From Mitsuaria sp. PDC51 (GTDB lineage Bacteria; Pseudomonadota; Gammaproteobacteria; Burkholderiales; Burkholderiaceae_C), in assembly GCF_900113225.1 (NCBI RefSeq), contig NZ_FOZE01000001.1, positions 744,001 through 808,000 of the forward strand: DNA of 64,000 bases. Direction: 5' to 3'. The notes beneath the pieces were generated by a model. It saw nothing but the letters and a program-made list of their open reading frames with translations, ran no database searches and was not told where the DNA came from. Made by a program: the position numbers and the translations under genes. The number at the start of each line of letters is the position of its first letter. The stretch's first letter is position 1. Below are positions 33,166 through 41,746 of this stretch, piece by piece.

Positions 33166-36100
33166 GCCAGGGGTTCCGATGCTGGGTCGTGGTCGTGGTC
33201 GTGGTCGTGATCGAGCGGCGCCTGCGCGGCACGCCGGGCGGCGGCGCGCTCCACGCGCGCTTCGATCGCGTGGTAGAGGGCCGGCAGGAGCAGCAGCGTG
33301 AGCAGCGTCGCCGTCACCAGCCCACCGACGACGACCGTGGCCAGCGGCCTTTGGACGTCGCTGCCCAGGCCCGTGGCCAGCATCGCCGGCGTCAGGCCGA
33401 AGGCCGCGACCGCCGCCGTCATCAGCACCGGGCGCATGCGGCCGGCGGCGCCTTCGAGCACCGCCTCGCGCAGCGGCCGGCCGTCGTCGCGTCGCAGCCG
33501 GTTGATCTGCGCCACCATCAGTACGCCGCCGAGCACGGCCACGCCGAACAGCGCGATGAATCCCACCGCGCTGGAGACGTTGAGCGTCATGCCGCGCAGG
33601 TGCAGCGCCGCGAAGCCGCCGATCATCGCCAGCGGCACCACCCCCAGCACCAGCAGCGGCTGGCGCAGGTTGCGGAACTCGCCGAAGAGCAACAGCAGCA
33701 TCACCCCCAGCGTCAGCGGCAGGATCACCGCCAGGCGCTGCTGCGCGCGCTGCAGGTTCTCGAACTGCCCGCCCCACTCGAGGCGCCAGCGCTGGCGGTC
33801 GAAACGGACCTGCCGCTCGAGCGCCGGCTGGGCCTCGGCCAGGAAGCTCGACAGGTCGCGGCCCCGCGTGTTGAGCCGCACGATGAGATGGCGCTGGCCC
33901 ATCTCGCGCACGATGACGCTCTCGCCCACCGTGGTGCGGATGCGCGCGACGTCCGACAGCGGCACCTGCGCGCCATTGGCCCCCGTCAGGCGCAGATCAC
34001 CGATCGCCTGCGGGCTGGCACGCGACTCGGGCGTGAAGCGGACCGTCATGTCGTAGCTCTTCTCGCCGACGTAGACCTGCCCGATGGCCGCGCCGCCGAT
34101 GCCGGTGGACACCAGCGTGGCGACGTCGGCGGCGTTGATGCCCAGCCGCGCCGCGGCGGCGCGGTCCAGGTCGATGCGCAGGTTGGGCAGCGGCGGCTCG
34201 ACGTCCACCGCCACGTCGGCGGCGCCGGGCACCGTCCGCAGCACCTGGGCCACCCGGGCCGAGATGCGGCGCCCTTCGTCGAGGTCGTCGCCGAAGACCT
34301 TGACCACCAGGTCGCTGTGCGCGCCCGACAGCTTGTCCTGCACGCCGTCGATCATCGGCTGCATGAAGGACACGCTGTAGCCCGGCATGCGGGCATAACG
34401 CTCGGCCAGGCGCCGGATCAGGCCCTGCTTGCCGCCCGGCGCGGTCCAGCGCTCGTAGGGCGTGAGGCTGATGCTGGCCTCGATGTGGGAGGGCGTCCAG
34501 TAGTCGGTACCGTCGTCGTTGCGGCCGGTCTGCGTGACCACGTGGGCGACCTCGGGGAACTCCAGCGTCGCGCGGCGCAGCGCATCGGCCATGCCGGCGG
34601 CCTTCTCCAGCGTGATGCCGGGCGGCATCTGGACCTGCAGCCAGATCGAGCCCTCGTCGAGGTAGGGCAGGAAGTCCCGCCCGATCGTGCCGGCCAGCGC
34701 GGCCAGCGCCAGCGCCGCCGCGACCAGCGCCGCCGCCAGCCAGCGGCCGCGTCCGACGGCGCGCGCGAGGAAATCGGCATACCGCGCCTGCAGCACCTCC
34801 AGCGGCCGGTTGCGGAAGGACGGGCGCGGTCGCCGGAAGGCCAGCCAGGCCAGCGCCGGCGTGAGCGTCAGCGCGACCAGCAGCGCGCCCACCAGCGCCG
34901 CGCCGACCGCGTAGGCCATCGGGCTGAAGAGCTTGTATTCGATGCGCTCGAACGCGAACAGCGGCAGGTAGGCCGCGGCGATCACCGCCATGCCGAAGAA
35001 GATCGGCCGCGCCACCTGCAGCGTCGCGACGATCGCGTCGCGCGGGGTCAGCGGCCGGTCGGCCGCCTGCTCGCGCCGGCGCAGCAGGTGCTCGACGACC
35101 ACGACGGCGCCGTCCACGAGGATGCCGAAGTCGATCGCGCCCAGCGACAGCAGGTTGGCCGGCACATGGGCGTGGTGCATGAAGATGAAGGCCGCCAGCA
35201 GCGCCAGCGGGATGGTGACGGCCACGACCAGCGCCGCGCGTGGACTGCCGAGGAAGAGCAGCAGCACCAGCGTGACGACGACCATGCCTTCCACCAGGGT
35301 GTGGCCGACGGTGTGGGCCGTCGCCTCGATCAGCGTGGCGCGGTCGAGGTAGGGCACGACCTTGACGTCGCCCGGCAGCAGCGCGGTGTTGAGCTCGTCG
35401 ACGGCCGCATGCAGGCCATCGAGCGTGCGCGACGGGTTGGTGTCCTTGAGCAGCAGCACGATGCCCTCGATCGTGTCGCCGTCGGTGTCCTTGCCCAGGA
35501 TGCCGCGGCGCTCGACCTCGCCCAGGCGCAGCTCGCCCAGGTCCTGGACCAGCACCGGCACGCCGGCGGCCGTCTTCACCACCACGTGGCCCATGTCCTG
35601 CAGCGAGCGCAGCAGGCCGACGCCGCGCACGACGTAGGACTGCTCGCCGCGGTAGATCACGCTGCCGCCGCCGCTGCTGTTGTTGGCGTTCAGCGCGTCC
35701 ACGACCTGGCTCAGCGTCAGGCCGTACTGCGTCAGCCGCGCGGGATCGAGCGAGAGCGTGAACTGCGTGGTCAGCCCGCCGAAGTTGGTGACGTCCACGA
35801 CGCCCGCCACCTTCTTCAGCCGCGGGATGACGGTCCAGGCCTGCAGCTCGGAGAGCTCGCGCAGGCTGCGCGTGGGACTCTCCAGCGTGTAGCGGTAGAT
35901 CTCGCCGGTGGGCGAGGTGTAGGGGTCCAGCCCCGGCCGCGCGCCATAGGGCAGCGAGAGCTCGGCCAGGCGCTCCTGCAGCCGCTCGCGCGACCAGTAG
36001 CCCTCGACGCCGTCCTGGAACACCACGGTCACCAGCGACAGGCCGAACAGGCTGCGCGTGCGCAGCACCTGCATGCCGGGCGTGCCGAGCAGGGCGCGCT

Positions 36101-36308
36101 CGATCGGGATGGTGATCTGCTGCTCGACCTCCTCGGCGGCCAGGCCGTTGACCTGGGTGACGATCTGCGAGGTCACGTCGGCGATGTCCGGATAGGCCTC
36201 GATGGGCAACTGCCGGAAGCTGTGGACGCCGTAGAGCGCGGCGAAGGCGAAGACCAGCCAGACGATGCCGCGGCGGTCGAAGCACAGGGTGACGAGGCGC
36301 TCAATCAT
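33162..36308 (-). CDS. Heavy-metal RND efflux pump (CzcA-type) with His-Asp tail
   Basis: The 1048-residue inner-membrane proton antiporter is the pump of the tripartite system. The fourth membrane segment has DFGILVDGAVVVVEH, the heavy-metal RND form with two Asp and one Glu. This resembles Czc/Cnr/Ncc-type divalent-cation pumps more than CusA, whose motif is AIGAMVDAA-like. Two large periplasmic loops and twelve spans are evident. The cytoplasmic C-terminus ends with four HD units before PASEPLA, coded by four GGTCGT repeats (33185-33208); this could bind metal. The start at 36308 overlaps the fusion protein's end by eight bases. Which metal (Zn, Co, Cd or Ni) is unknown. Confidence 0.93.
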   Translation of the reverse strand: MIERLVTLCFDRRGIVWLVFAFAALYGVHSFRQLPIEAYPDIADVTSQIVTQVNGLAAEEVEQQITIPIERALLGTPGMQVLRTRSLFGLSLVTVVFQDGVEGYWSRERLQERLAELSLPYGARPGLDPYTSPTGEIYRYTLESPTRSLRELSELQAWTVIPRLKKVAGVVDVTNFGGLTTQFTLSLDPARLTQYGLTLSQVVDALNANNSSGGGSVIYRGEQSYVVRGVGLLRSLQDMGHVVVKTAAGVPVLVQDLGELRLGEVERRGILGKDTDGDTIEGIVLLLKDTNPSRTLDGLHAAVDELNTALLPGDVKVVPYLDRATLIEATAHTVGHTLVEGMVVVTLVLLLFLGSPRAALVVAVTIPLALLAAFIFMHHAHVPANLLSLGAIDFGILVDGAVVVVEHLLRRREQAADRPLTPRDAIVATLQVARPIFFGMAVIAAAYLPLFAFERIEYKLFSPMAYAVGAALVGALLVALTLTPALAWLAFRRPRPSFRNRPLEVLQARYADFLARAVGRGRWLAAALVAAALALAALAGTIGRDFLPYLDEGSIWLQVQMPPGITLEKAAGMADALRRATLEFPEVAHVVTQTGRNDDGTDYWTPSHIEASISLTPYERWTAPGGKQGLIRRLAERYARMPGYSVSFMQPMIDGVQDKLSGAHSDLVVKVFGDDLDEGRRISARVAQVLRTVPGAADVAVDVEPPLPNLRIDLDRAAAARLGINAADVATLVSTGIGGAAIGQVYVGEKSYDMTVRFTPESRASPQAIGDLRLTGANGAQVPLSDVARIRTTVGESVIVREMGQRHLIVRLNTRGRDLSSFLAEAQPALERQVRFDRQRWRLEWGGQFENLQRAQQRLAVILPLTLGVMLLLLFGEFRNLRQPLLVLGVVPLAMIGGFAALHLRGMTLNVSSAVGFIALFGVAVLGGVLMVAQINRLRRDDGRPLREAVLEGAAGRMRPVLMTAAVAAFGLTPAMLATGLGSDVQRPLATVVVGGLVTATLLTLLLLPALYHAIEARVERAAARRAAQAPLDHDHDHDHDPASEPLA

Positions 36309-37485
36309 GGAGGAGCACTCCATCGCGCACGACCACGCGCTCGCCGGGCCGCAGGCCCGAGACGATCTCCACCTGGTCGCCCAGCGCGGCGCCGACGCTC
36401 ACCTCGCGGGCGACATATCGACCCGGCGCGCGTTCGACGAAGACGCGGGTGAACAGGCCCTCCTGCAGCAGCGCCGAGGCGGGCACCACCGGCGCCGGAT
36501 GCGAAGGGCCGGCGAAGCGCAGCTTCACGAACATGCCGGGCCGCAGGCGGCCGTCGGCGTTGTCCAGGATCAGGCGGACCTTGACGGTGCGGGTGTCGGG
36601 ATCCAGCACCTCGCCGATGTAGCGCACCGTGCCGGCGCGTGGATCGTCGGGATAGGCGTTCAGCACGACCTGGGCCGACTGCCCGACGAAGATCCTGGCC
36701 AGGTCCTTCTCCGGCACGGCGGCGGTCACCGAGACCCGGCTCAGGTCCGCGATCGTCATCAGCGGCGCATTGACGTCGTTCCAGTAGCTGCCCGGCGCGG
36801 CGTTCATCTCGATGACGCGGCCGGCCAGCGGCGCGTGGACCGACAGGCGGCGCCCGGCGTTGTCGTCCACGCTCGCGCCCAGTTGCGCGAGCCGGGCCTG
36901 CGCGGTGCGCAGGTCGTTGGCCGCCTGCGCGCGGGCGAGCTGCGCGGCCTCCAGGTCCTTGCGCGCGGCGATGTCGGCGTCGAAGAGCAGCTGCTGGCGG
37001 TCGAGGTCGCGGCCCGCCTGGGCGGCCGCGTCGCGCGCCCTGGCCGCGTCGCCGCGGGCCGCGCTCAGGTCGGAGGAGTCCAGCGTGAAGAGCACGTCGC
37101 CGGCGCGCACCGGATCGCCCAGCGCGCGGTGCAGTTCCACCACGCGACCCGTGACCGGCGGCGCGATGCGGGCGAGGTGGTCGGGCAGCGCCTCGATCGT
37201 GCCGGGCGCGGCGATGGGCTGCTCGACCGCCTGGCTCCGCACCGCGGCGACCACGAGGCGCTCGCGCAGCGGCGAGTCCGCCGGCACCACGATGTCCGCG
37301 CCCTCGCGGTGCGCGGATGCCGTCGCGGCGGTCGCGGCGGGCGGGGCGGAGGCGGGGTGGGCCGGGGAGTCGTCACAGCCGGCGAGCCAGAGCGGCGCGC
37401 TGGCGAGCAGGAGCAGGCAGGCCGGGGTCGTGAACGACCGTGGCGTGCCGCGATCGGTGATGCGGAGGAAACGGAGAGGCAGCAT
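36301..37485 (-). CDS. Periplasmic membrane-fusion protein (CzcB-like lipoprotein)
   Basis: The 394-residue adaptor links the RND pump to the outer membrane channel. It has a lipobox (LWLAGC near residue 37), a lipoyl-type hairpin start (IAPPVTGRVVELHRALGDPVRAGD), a coiled-coil hairpin rich in Ala and Arg, and a beta-barrel and membrane-proximal end (GLRPGERVVVRDGVLL). A His-rich N-terminal metal-binding stretch, as in some Czc proteins, is absent. GGAG precedes the ATG. It is the first gene of the efflux operon; the 276-base region upstream carries the probable regulator site. Confidence 0.92.
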   Translation of the reverse strand: MLPLRFLRITDRGTPRSFTTPACLLLLASAPLWLAGCDDSPAHPASAPPAATAATASAHREGADIVVPADSPLRERLVVAAVRSQAVEQPIAAPGTIEALPDHLARIAPPVTGRVVELHRALGDPVRAGDVLFTLDSSDLSAARGDAARARDAAAQAGRDLDRQQLLFDADIAARKDLEAAQLARAQAANDLRTAQARLAQLGASVDDNAGRRLSVHAPLAGRVIEMNAAPGSYWNDVNAPLMTIADLSRVSVTAAVPEKDLARIFVGQSAQVVLNAYPDDPRAGTVRYIGEVLDPDTRTVKVRLILDNADGRLRPGMFVKLRFAGPSHPAPVVPASALLQEGLFTRVFVERAPGRYVAREVSVGAALGDQVEIVSGLRPGERVVVRDGVLLHD

Positions 37486-37712
37486 GAGGGGCTCCTGCGG
37501 GCGACGGCCGCAGGACGCCCCTCAAGCGTGGGCTGGAGGGATCCGGACGGTCGTCGCTCGCGGCGAAGGGAATCGGCGAGGGGCAGCGGCGGGTGCCGCG
37601 TGGCGTCGACAACTGGGGTCGGGATCCATGGGGGCTCCTTGGGGACTGGACGGGCAAGCGGACAGGCCGGGCCGCCAGTGCGACGCGACGAGCGGCAGGT
37701 TACGCAGCCCTT

Positions 37713-37729
37713 CCTGAAGAAACCCTGAA
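37713..37729. promoter_or_regulatory. Direct repeat CCTGAA-N5-CCTGAA, probable response-regulator box
   Basis: Two CCTGAA copies begin at 37713 and 37724, eleven bases apart, which is one helical turn. OmpR-family regulators usually bind such tandem half-sites. It sits about 230 bases upstream of the efflux operon's first ATG, in the gap after the mechanosensitive channel gene. Confidence 0.45.
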
Positions 37730-37761
37730 CTTCCAGCCATGTCCGGGCTCACACCCGAAAG

Positions 37762-38376
37762 TCATTCAAGCCTGATCTGTTGCGCCGGCAGGATCGCGCC
37801 GTCGGCTGCGGAGCCATGCCAGCGCCGCAGCGCGCGCTGGAAGAACAGGCTGTTGGGCAGTTGCAGGCTGGTGCCACTGGCCGGGTCGCCGCTTTCGAGC
37901 AGCGTCGTGTAGACCAAATTGATGTCGACCACGCGGCCCTTCACGCCGGGCTTGTCGCCGGATTCCAGCAGTTCCACGACGTCGCCGACGCGGAAGGCGC
38001 GAGTGACGTAGATCAGCAGCGCGCAGAAGAGGTTGGACAGCACGCTCCACGCGGCGAAGAACGCGACCGCGCCCACGGTCGCGAAGCCGGTGAAGGCGGT
38101 CCAGAGGACGGCGCCGGAGACGCCCAGCCGCTCCAGCGACCAGAGCACGGCGCCGCCATAGATCAGCACCGCGACCGAGCGCAGGAAGACCGTGGCGACG
38201 GTCACGGGCAAGGCGTAGGCGCTGGTGAGCTTGCGGGTGAGGTGGCGCGCGATGCGCATCACGAGCCAGGCGCCCAGACCGATCAGGATGACCTCGATCA
38301 ACGGGACCAGGAGGTCGAGCCACTCGGCGGCCCAGGCGGGCAGGACATCGTGCAGGAGCCGGTTCAACTTGTTCAT
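37762..38376 (-). CDS. Small MscS-type mechanosensitive ion channel
   Basis: The 204-residue protein has two or three membrane spans followed by the MscS pore helix and beta domain: FATVGAVAFFAAWSVLSNLFCALLIYVTRAFRVGDVVEL. The end is short, lacking most of the alpha-beta cage, so this is a compact MscS relative. It would open under membrane tension to release solutes. No good ribosome site precedes the ATG at 38376, but the N-terminus fits the first span. It is a single gene, between the efflux operon and a divergent hydrolase. Confidence 0.85.
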   Translation of the reverse strand: MNKLNRLLHDVLPAWAAEWLDLLVPLIEVILIGLGAWLVMRIARHLTRKLTSAYALPVTVATVFLRSVAVLIYGGAVLWSLERLGVSGAVLWTAFTGFATVGAVAFFAAWSVLSNLFCALLIYVTRAFRVGDVVELLESGDKPGVKGRVVDINLVYTTLLESGDPASGTSLQLPNSLFFQRALRRWHGSAADGAILPAQQIRLE

Positions 38377-38653
38377 GGGAGGCGAGTGTCGGTGCCTTCG
38401 GCGGGGAATGTCTGTATCGGCATGAACGCCCTCGCCCCCGCGAGGAGGGAAAGGGCAGGGAGAGCGGCTGCTTCGAAGGGCTGCAGCGCCGTGGCGCGGT
38501 CTCGTGTGCCCGAAGGGTGGGACAACCGAAGAGTCGGCCGCGCGGCGGCACGCGGTTAACCTCCGGCGGCCGCTCACGTCCCGTGTGGCGGCCTCGCTCA
38601 CGAGGAGCGCCGGCCAGGCGCCCCGCCGCGTTCCTTCACTGCCCGAGGGCTTC

Positions 38654-39637
38654 ATGCATCGACTGTTCCGAGTCCTGGTCTCCGTGTGCGTGCTCGGCCT
38701 GTCCGCCACGGCCGCGCGCGCCGACGACAGCACCCGCATCGCCTTCGACAGCTTCACGCCCAAGTCGCTCTTCGACCTCGCACGCGAGCGCCGCGCGCAA
38801 TGGGTCCCGACGCCGGTGTGGGGCGATCTGAGCCTGCCGGCGGGCTTCGCCGGACCGGTGCCCGCGATCGTGCTCGCGCACGGCAGCGACGGCGTGGGGC
38901 CGGGTCTGCAGCAGTGGGTCCAGGCCTTCAACGGCATCGGCGTGGCGACCTTCATCGTCGACAGCTTCGCGCCGCGAGGCGTGTCGTCGACCGCGGCGGA
39001 CCAGACCAGCGTGCCGGCCGCGGCCAACGTGATGGACGCCTTCCAGGCGCTGCGGTTGCTGTCGGCCGACCCCCGCATCGACGCCAGGCGCATCGGCATC
39101 ATGGGTTTCTCGCGCGGCGGCACCGTGGCGCTGCAGACGGCGCAGTTGCCGTTTCTGCGGGCCGTGGTGAAGACCGGCCAGGCCTTCGCGCTGCACATCG
39201 CGACCTATGCCGGCTGCTCGCAGATCTATACCTCGCCGAACGTCACGCGCGCGCCGCTGCTCAACCTGGTGGGCGCCGCCGACGACTACACGCATCCGGA
39301 GCCCTGCGAGGCACTGGCCGCCGAGTACGCCACGCTGGGCACGCCGGTGGAGACGCATCGCTACGCCGATGCGCATCATGCGTGGGACAGCCTGCTGCCG
39401 GTGCGCTACCGGGCCGATGCGACCAGCGGCTACGCCTGCGGCGTCATCCGCACCGACATCCCGACCTGGGTGGTGACCTCCGAGCGCACCGGGCAGGTGA
39501 TCCCGACGGACCAGCTGACGGCGTTCATCAACGCGTGCATGACGCGCGGCGCGCACGTCGGCCGCAACGAGGCGGCCTTCCAGGCCTCGCGCGAGGATGC
39601 GACGCGCTTCGTGCGGCGCGTGTTCTTCGGTCAGTGA
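38654..39637 (+). CDS. Secreted alpha/beta hydrolase (dienelactone-hydrolase-like)
   Basis: The 327-residue protein has a signal peptide of about 23 residues (ending near ARAD) and an alpha/beta hydrolase fold. The oxyanion region is VLAHGSDGVGP, the nucleophile Ser is in MGFSRGG, the acid is in GAADDYTHPEP, and the His is in DAHHAW. This layout is like dienelactone hydrolases, which act on ester or lactone bonds, but its substrate is unknown. The ATG at 38654 is chosen for the signal peptide. It diverges from the channel gene across 277 bases. Confidence 0.85.
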   Translation: MHRLFRVLVSVCVLGLSATAARADDSTRIAFDSFTPKSLFDLARERRAQWVPTPVWGDLSLPAGFAGPVPAIVLAHGSDGVGPGLQQWVQAFNGIGVATFIVDSFAPRGVSSTAADQTSVPAAANVMDAFQALRLLSADPRIDARRIGIMGFSRGGTVALQTAQLPFLRAVVKTGQAFALHIATYAGCSQIYTSPNVTRAPLLNLVGAADDYTHPEPCEALAAEYATLGTPVETHRYADAHHAWDSLLPVRYRADATSGYACGVIRTDIPTWVVTSERTGQVIPTDQLTAFINACMTRGAHVGRNEAAFQASREDATRFVRRVFFGQ

Positions 39638-39728
39638 AGGCCGCGTCGAGTCCGGCACACTCGCCCGCCAGTTTCGGCTGTTCGCGCCGGCGGTCGGTGT
39701 TGTGAACTGAGCGGGGGCGCCCCTCGCT

Positions 39729-40652
39729 TCACTGCGCGTGCGCGAGCGCGAAGTCCAGCGCCGCGCACACGGCCGTCACCTGCGCCGCGACGCATTCGTC
39801 CGGGGTGGTGCGCGGGCTGTCGGGATAGACCTCGGTGGTGGTCGTGAAGGGCGCGCCGGTGAGGCTCGCGCACAGGCCGGACTGGCGCACCGGGAACTCG
39901 ATCACGCCGTCCGCGATCACCGGGAAGCCGATGATCCGGCCTTGCGCGTCGGGCGGCGCGATGTGGGTCACGCGCCGCACGGCCTCGATCACGGCCTGCT
40001 GGAAATCGAGCCGCGTGGTCTCGCTGTCGCCGACCAGGTAGAAGCCGTCCGGCACGCCGTCGCGGTCCGGCTCCTTGCCGTCGCGGGCCGCCAGCGCCGG
40101 CTGGAACTCGGTGGCGTCGGTGTCGGTGGTCTCGTGCAGGTCGATGTGCAGCAGGAACCGGCCCGCCAGCGGCTCGACCAGCGCGATCAGCGCGCTCGAC
40201 TCCGCGGCCTCGCGGCGCACGCCGAAATTGCGGTTGGGATCGACCGCGTGGTAGTTCCAGCGGCAGATCCGCTCATAGGCCCAGGGGCTGACGCAGGGCA
40301 CGACCAGCAGGTTGACGCGGCCGGCGTAGCGCGCCGCGTGGTCCTCGGCGAAACCCAGCGCGCCCAGCACGCCGCTGGTCTCGTAGCCATGGACGCCGCC
40401 GGTGACCAGCGCGACGGGCAGGTCCGGCCGCCAGTCGCGGCTCTTGAGCGCCAGCAGGGGGTAGCGGTCGTCGCCGTAGGCGAGCTCGCCATAGCGGACG
40501 ATCTCGAAATCGTCGGCGAGCGCCTCGACGCGCGGGACCACGTCCTGGTCGTGGCGGCGATGCCGGACCTGGCGCTCGCGCCAGGCAGTCCGTTCCGCGT
40601 CGCCCCAGGGGACGCCGGGGGTGCCGATGGGATAAAAGCGCGCTGTGCTCAT
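39729..40652 (-). CDS. M14-family carboxypeptidase-like protein
   Basis: The 307-residue cytoplasmic protein has the zinc carboxypeptidase fold. The HxxE zinc pair is in GGVHGYETSG, the substrate Arg in DPNRNFG, the third zinc His in HIDLHETTDTD, and a candidate catalytic Glu in TEVYPDS near the end. No signal peptide is present. It is akin to the succinylglutamate-desuccinylase/aspartoacylase side of M14, so the substrate could be a small acylated amino acid rather than a peptide. It is convergent with the hydrolase upstream and divergent from the lipoprotein gene at 40815. Confidence 0.83.
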   Translation of the reverse strand: MSTARFYPIGTPGVPWGDAERTAWRERQVRHRRHDQDVVPRVEALADDFEIVRYGELAYGDDRYPLLALKSRDWRPDLPVALVTGGVHGYETSGVLGALGFAEDHAARYAGRVNLLVVPCVSPWAYERICRWNYHAVDPNRNFGVRREAAESSALIALVEPLAGRFLLHIDLHETTDTDATEFQPALAARDGKEPDRDGVPDGFYLVGDSETTRLDFQQAVIEAVRRVTHIAPPDAQGRIIGFPVIADGVIEFPVRQSGLCASLTGAPFTTTTEVYPDSPRTTPDECVAAQVTAVCAALDFALAHAQ

Positions 40653-40814
40653 GCTGGCTTCCGGAAGAGGGTTGGACCGATGGCCCGCGATGATGCCGCA
40701 AGGCAGGGAGGCCGGCCGTCGGTCACGGTGAGGGCGGGACGCCGGCAGGGGAGAATGCGCGTCGCTCGGGCGGCGCTGTCCACGGCGGCTGCCCGCGACC
40801 CCTGGTGCCTGGAC

Positions 40815-41156
40815 ATGAAAGACCTCGACATGCAGCGTTTTCGGATGGCGGCGGCCGGCCTGGCCACCCTCGGCCTCACGGCCTGCCAGTCGCCCGCGCC
40901 ATCGGACGATCCGTCCTGGACCACGCAGGCCGTCTCGATCTATCGGACGGAAGCGGACGCCCTCGACGTCGTGGCGGGACGGGTCGGGCCGGTGCCGCTC
41001 GCGCTGGAACGCAGCGCCGACCTGGTCGTGCTGGGGCGCAGCTCGTGCTCCTCGACCGCCGTGAAGGTCCGCAATGCCCAGGGCGTCATCGGATGGACGC
41101 CCGCGAGCGGGGTGTCCGACCCTGGACCTTGCCCGCTGCCGTCCGGCCCGGCGTGA
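40815..41156 (+). CDS. Small hypothetical lipoprotein
   Basis: This 113-residue protein has a lipobox (ATLGLTAC, Cys near residue 24), so it is probably anchored in a membrane facing the periplasm. The mature part contains VAGRVGPVPLAL and a C-terminal NAQGVIGWTPASGV that recalls the end of a bacterial SH3 fold. I do not recognise a family. Two in-frame ATGs, at 40815 and 40830, both leave a good signal peptide and neither has a clear ribosome site. It ends in a convergent arrangement with the 83-residue protein, with a perfect palindrome between them. Confidence 0.65.
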   Translation: MKDLDMQRFRMAAAGLATLGLTACQSPAPSDDPSWTTQAVSIYRTEADALDVVAGRVGPVPLALERSADLVVLGRSSCSSTAVKVRNAQGVIGWTPASGVSDPGPCPLPSGPA

Positions 41157-41220
41157 CCGCCTGATCGGGCGCGCAAATCCGCGGACGAGCGGACGACCGG
41201 AAAACGGCCGCCCGGAACGA

Positions 41221-41248
41221 CAGAACGCCCGGCATGCCGGGCGTTCTG
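41221..41248. terminator. Perfect 28-base palindrome, probable bidirectional terminator
   Basis: CAGAACGCCCGGCA at 41221-41234 is followed by its exact complement to 41248, so the whole 28 bases are self-complementary. It lies between two convergent genes (stops at 41156 and 41310). There is no strong T-tract; the stem alone would be very stable. Confidence 0.65.
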
Positions 41249-41309
41249 CATGGAGCGATCCGACGGCGTCCGGGCGCGGATCGCGCCACCGACACAGCGG
41301 CCCGCGGGC

Positions 41310-41561
41310 TCACTGGATCGAGGCCACCTGCGCGTCGGCGGACGCGTCGCGCCGGCCGGTGATGACGACGGTGGGCAGTTGCTCGCGCTTGACCGAGATC
41401 ACCACCGGATCGAGCGTGATGATCGAGGCGCGCAGCTCGCGCTGGCCCTGGGCGTGGGCCATGCCCAGCGCCAGCGTCAGGGCGGCGACGGCGCCGAAGG
41501 CGACGGCCTTGACCGTGGTGTGGGTGGCGGAAGCGAGGGCGAGGCGGCGGGTGGTGCTCAT
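41310..41561 (-). CDS. Small secreted protein of unknown function
   Basis: The 83-residue protein has a signal peptide (AVAALTLALGMAHAQ) leaving a mature part of ~45 residues. That part holds two similar beta-like strands, DPVVISVKREQ and PTVVITGRRDAS. I do not recognise it. Its codon use is like its neighbours, and GGAGAT is placed well before the ATG, so it is likely a real gene. No partner is obvious. Confidence 0.7.
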   Translation of the reverse strand: MSTTRRLALASATHTTVKAVAFGAVAALTLALGMAHAQGQRELRASIITLDPVVISVKREQLPTVVITGRRDASADAQVASIQ

Positions 41562-41746
41562 GTCGATCTCCTGAAGCGGTCTGCGGTGTCGATGGAGTCA
41601 GTGTCGTCATCGCCGCCGCGCCTTTCGAGCGGCGGGCGACGAAGCCGCATCGCGACGGCGCGAACTGCATCGGCGCCGGACAGACCGTCGGCAGCCGGCG
41701 CCCATCGGTTCCGTCGAAGCAGCGCTGGCGCTCCAGGAAGACCGCG

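Noticed and set aside
38427-38470. Possible third copy of the REP-like repeat
   Set aside because: It is rich in CCCTC/GAGGG blocks, but arms and loop do not align well enough with the copies at 1599 and 11530.
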